A stretch of 64,000 bases of DNA from Acidimicrobiaceae bacterium (GTDB lineage: Bacteria > Actinomycetota > Acidimicrobiia > Acidimicrobiales > Aldehydirespiratoraceae). Positions 62,690-64,000 of this stretch are shown in pieces (within the stretch, counting starts at the first letter, position 1; every line of letters starts with the position of its first letter). The stretch is taken from positions 47,694 to 111,693 of the forward strand of contig VXTM01000020.1 in assembly GCA_009837445.1 (NCBI GenBank), read 5' to 3'. The notes under the pieces are model-generated. The model made no database searches. It was not told the origin of the DNA and saw only the letters and a program-made list of their open reading frames with translations. A program made the translations under genes and the position numbers.

Positions 62690-63972
62690 TCGATGGCGCC
62701 CAGAACGGTGGTGGCGATGTAGATGTCGCCGCCCCGCCTGACGGTCAGCTCAACGGTCTCGCCCGGCAAGCGCAGCTTGACCGCGGCTGAGAGTTCGAAG
62801 ATGTCGTACATGGGCTCGGAGTCGATGCTAACGATCACGTCACCGGCCAGCAGTCCCGCCGCCTCGGCCGGCGATTCGGGCACGACCTCCTCCACGACCA
62901 CGCCGACATCCCCGTCCCCGGCCGCCTGGCCGGTGATGCCGAGGTAGCCGAGTTCCAGCGACTCCCCGTTCACGATGCGGGTGGCGATCAGCTCCACGGT
63001 GTCGCTGGGAACCGCGAACCCGAGCCCGATATTGCCCCCCGAGGTGGTCTGGATCATGGTGTTCATCCCAATGACCCGGCCCTGCCAGTCGGCCAGCGCG
63101 CCCCCCGAGTTGCCGCGGTTGATGGCCGCGTCGGTCTGGATCATCTCGATCGGCACCGGCGACTCGGGATCGGCCCCGCCCTGGACCTGGATTCGGACCG
63201 CGCTCACGATGCCGGCGGTGACCGTGCCCGTCAGCCCGAGAGGGCTGCCGATGGCCACCGCGAGCTGGCCCACCCTCACCGACGAGGCCGGTGCGAACCG
63301 GGCCGCCACCAGGCCCAGCCCCTCCGGGTCGACCCGAACCACAGCCACATCGTGGGCGGTTGACCCCCCGACGATCTCGCCCTCGACGCTGACGCCGTCC
63401 GAGAGGACAATGTTGACGCTGGAGGCGTCCTCGACGACGTGCTGGTTAGTCACGATGTAGCCGTCTTCGGCGTCCCACACGATGCCGGAGCCGAGGCCGA
63501 ACCCGAACTCGGACGAGGACTCGATCTCCACCAGGACCACCGAGGGGCCGAGGGCCTCGGCTACCGCTACCACCGGCTCCTCGCCGACCACGGGCGCCGG
63601 GTACTGGGGTTCAGTCGGCGGCGGGAGCGGAGCCGGGGAGGTATCGGCTGGGGACTCCGGAGTCACCTCCTCCGATGACAGGACCTCGCTCGCTCGAGCG
63701 CCCTCGGCGCTGGTATCCCTCCCTTCGGGGGCGACGGTGTCCGCAGGAGCCGGGTCGACGGCCGCGGCGGCCTCCTCGGGCGAGGCCAGCCTGATCGAGG
63801 GTGTGGGCTGGTCCTGGAGCAAGCCCTCTGAGATGACCCAACCGGTCAACGTCACCATCGTGGCGATCAAGCCAAAAACAACCAGCGCGGCCACCACCCG
63901 GAGACCCGGTCGGCGGCGGGCTGCAGGCTGCGCCGGCCCGACCGCCGCAGAACCTTCGGCGGGACGTACCAC
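62686..63972 (-). CDS. HtrA/DegP-like serine protease with PDZ domain (5' end uncertain)
   Basis: At least 428 residues. A cytoplasmic basic stretch and one membrane helix (about 25-47) are followed by a Pro/Glu/Ala-rich spacer to residue ~130. The trypsin-like domain carries the full triad: H178 (YIVTNQHVVED), D208 (AHDVAVVRV), S289 (INRGNSGGAL). One PDZ domain follows (PESPAEAAGLLAGDVIVSID). It probably degrades or refolds exported proteins on the outer face of the membrane. I use the GTG at 63972, but the frame stays open to the window edge with a Pro/Arg-rich reading, so the true start may lie outside. Confidence 0.9.
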   Translation of the reverse strand: MVRPAEGSAAVGPAQPAARRRPGLRVVAALVVFGLIATMVTLTGWVISEGLLQDQPTPSIRLASPEEAAAAVDPAPADTVAPEGRDTSAEGARASEVLSSEEVTPESPADTSPAPLPPPTEPQYPAPVVGEEPVVAVAEALGPSVVLVEIESSSEFGFGLGSGIVWDAEDGYIVTNQHVVEDASSVNIVLSDGVSVEGEIVGGSTAHDVAVVRVDPEGLGLVAARFAPASSVRVGQLAVAIGSPLGLTGTVTAGIVSAVRIQVQGGADPESPVPIEMIQTDAAINRGNSGGALADWQGRVIGMNTMIQTTSGGNIGLGFAVPSDTVELIATRIVNGESLELGYLGITGQAAGDGDVGVVVEEVVPESPAEAAGLLAGDVIVSIDSEPMYDIFELSAAVKLRLPGETVELTVRRGGDIYIATTVLGAIE

Positions 63973-64000
63973 CGCGGTGGGGCGCCACCGGGGCGGGGGC

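Overview
The window is GC-rich chromosomal DNA with dense minus-strand operons, frequent GTG and TTG starts, and many 1-8 bp ATGA/GTGA/TGATG overlaps. Gene content points to a deep-branching actinobacterium. A phosphatidylinositol/PIM lipid cluster sits next to pdxST-yebC-ruvCAB, and the order aroE-mltG-ruvX-alaS ... relA-secF-secD-yajC ... matches the order known from Mycobacterium. The branched-chain-type ABC genes are fused in an unusual way and there is a form I CO dehydrogenase. I infer class Acidimicrobiia or a close relative, but the sequence alone cannot name the organism. No rRNA, tRNA, CRISPR array, insertion sequence or prophage was seen, and no stretch over about 200 bp lacks a gene.

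1-27.6 kb, all on the minus strand: conserved housekeeping. Genes in coordinate order: aroE (partial), mltG, ruvX, alaS, two small membrane-associated proteins, rarA, aspS, hisS, rel, secF, secD, yajC, tgt, queA, ruvB, ruvA, ruvC, yebC, pdxT, pdxS, a DUF3048 lipoprotein, an M48-like protein without its zinc ligands, and pimA-acyltransferase-pgsA for phosphatidylinositol mannosides. Three copies of one dispersed intergenic repeat lie in this part.

27.7-53 kb: accessory metabolism. It holds three short-chain dehydrogenases, an acyl-CoA dehydrogenase divergent from an acetoacetate-decarboxylase-like gene, a molybdopterin oxidoreductase, dtd with an EamA transporter, and a form I aerobic CO dehydrogenase set (coxM-coxS-coxL plus an XdhC-YHS accessory gene). 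A divergent plus-strand operon follows (MFS, NTF2-like, cupin, TauE), then an MscS channel. Last is a branched-chain-type uptake system packed into three polypeptides: LivH-LivM-LivG fusion, MFS-LivF fusion, and a lipoprotein binding protein.

53-64 kb, mostly minus strand: a second conserved housekeeping block with xerC/D, dprA, comM, a small c-type cytochrome, two tiny plus-strand genes, yraN, rplS, trmD, rimM, khpA, rpsP, ffh, ftsY and an HtrA-like protease at the right edge. Both housekeeping blocks are collinear with the Mycobacterium tuberculosis order (about Rv2552c-Rv2612c and Rv2894c-Rv2921c), so the middle segment is where this genome differs most.
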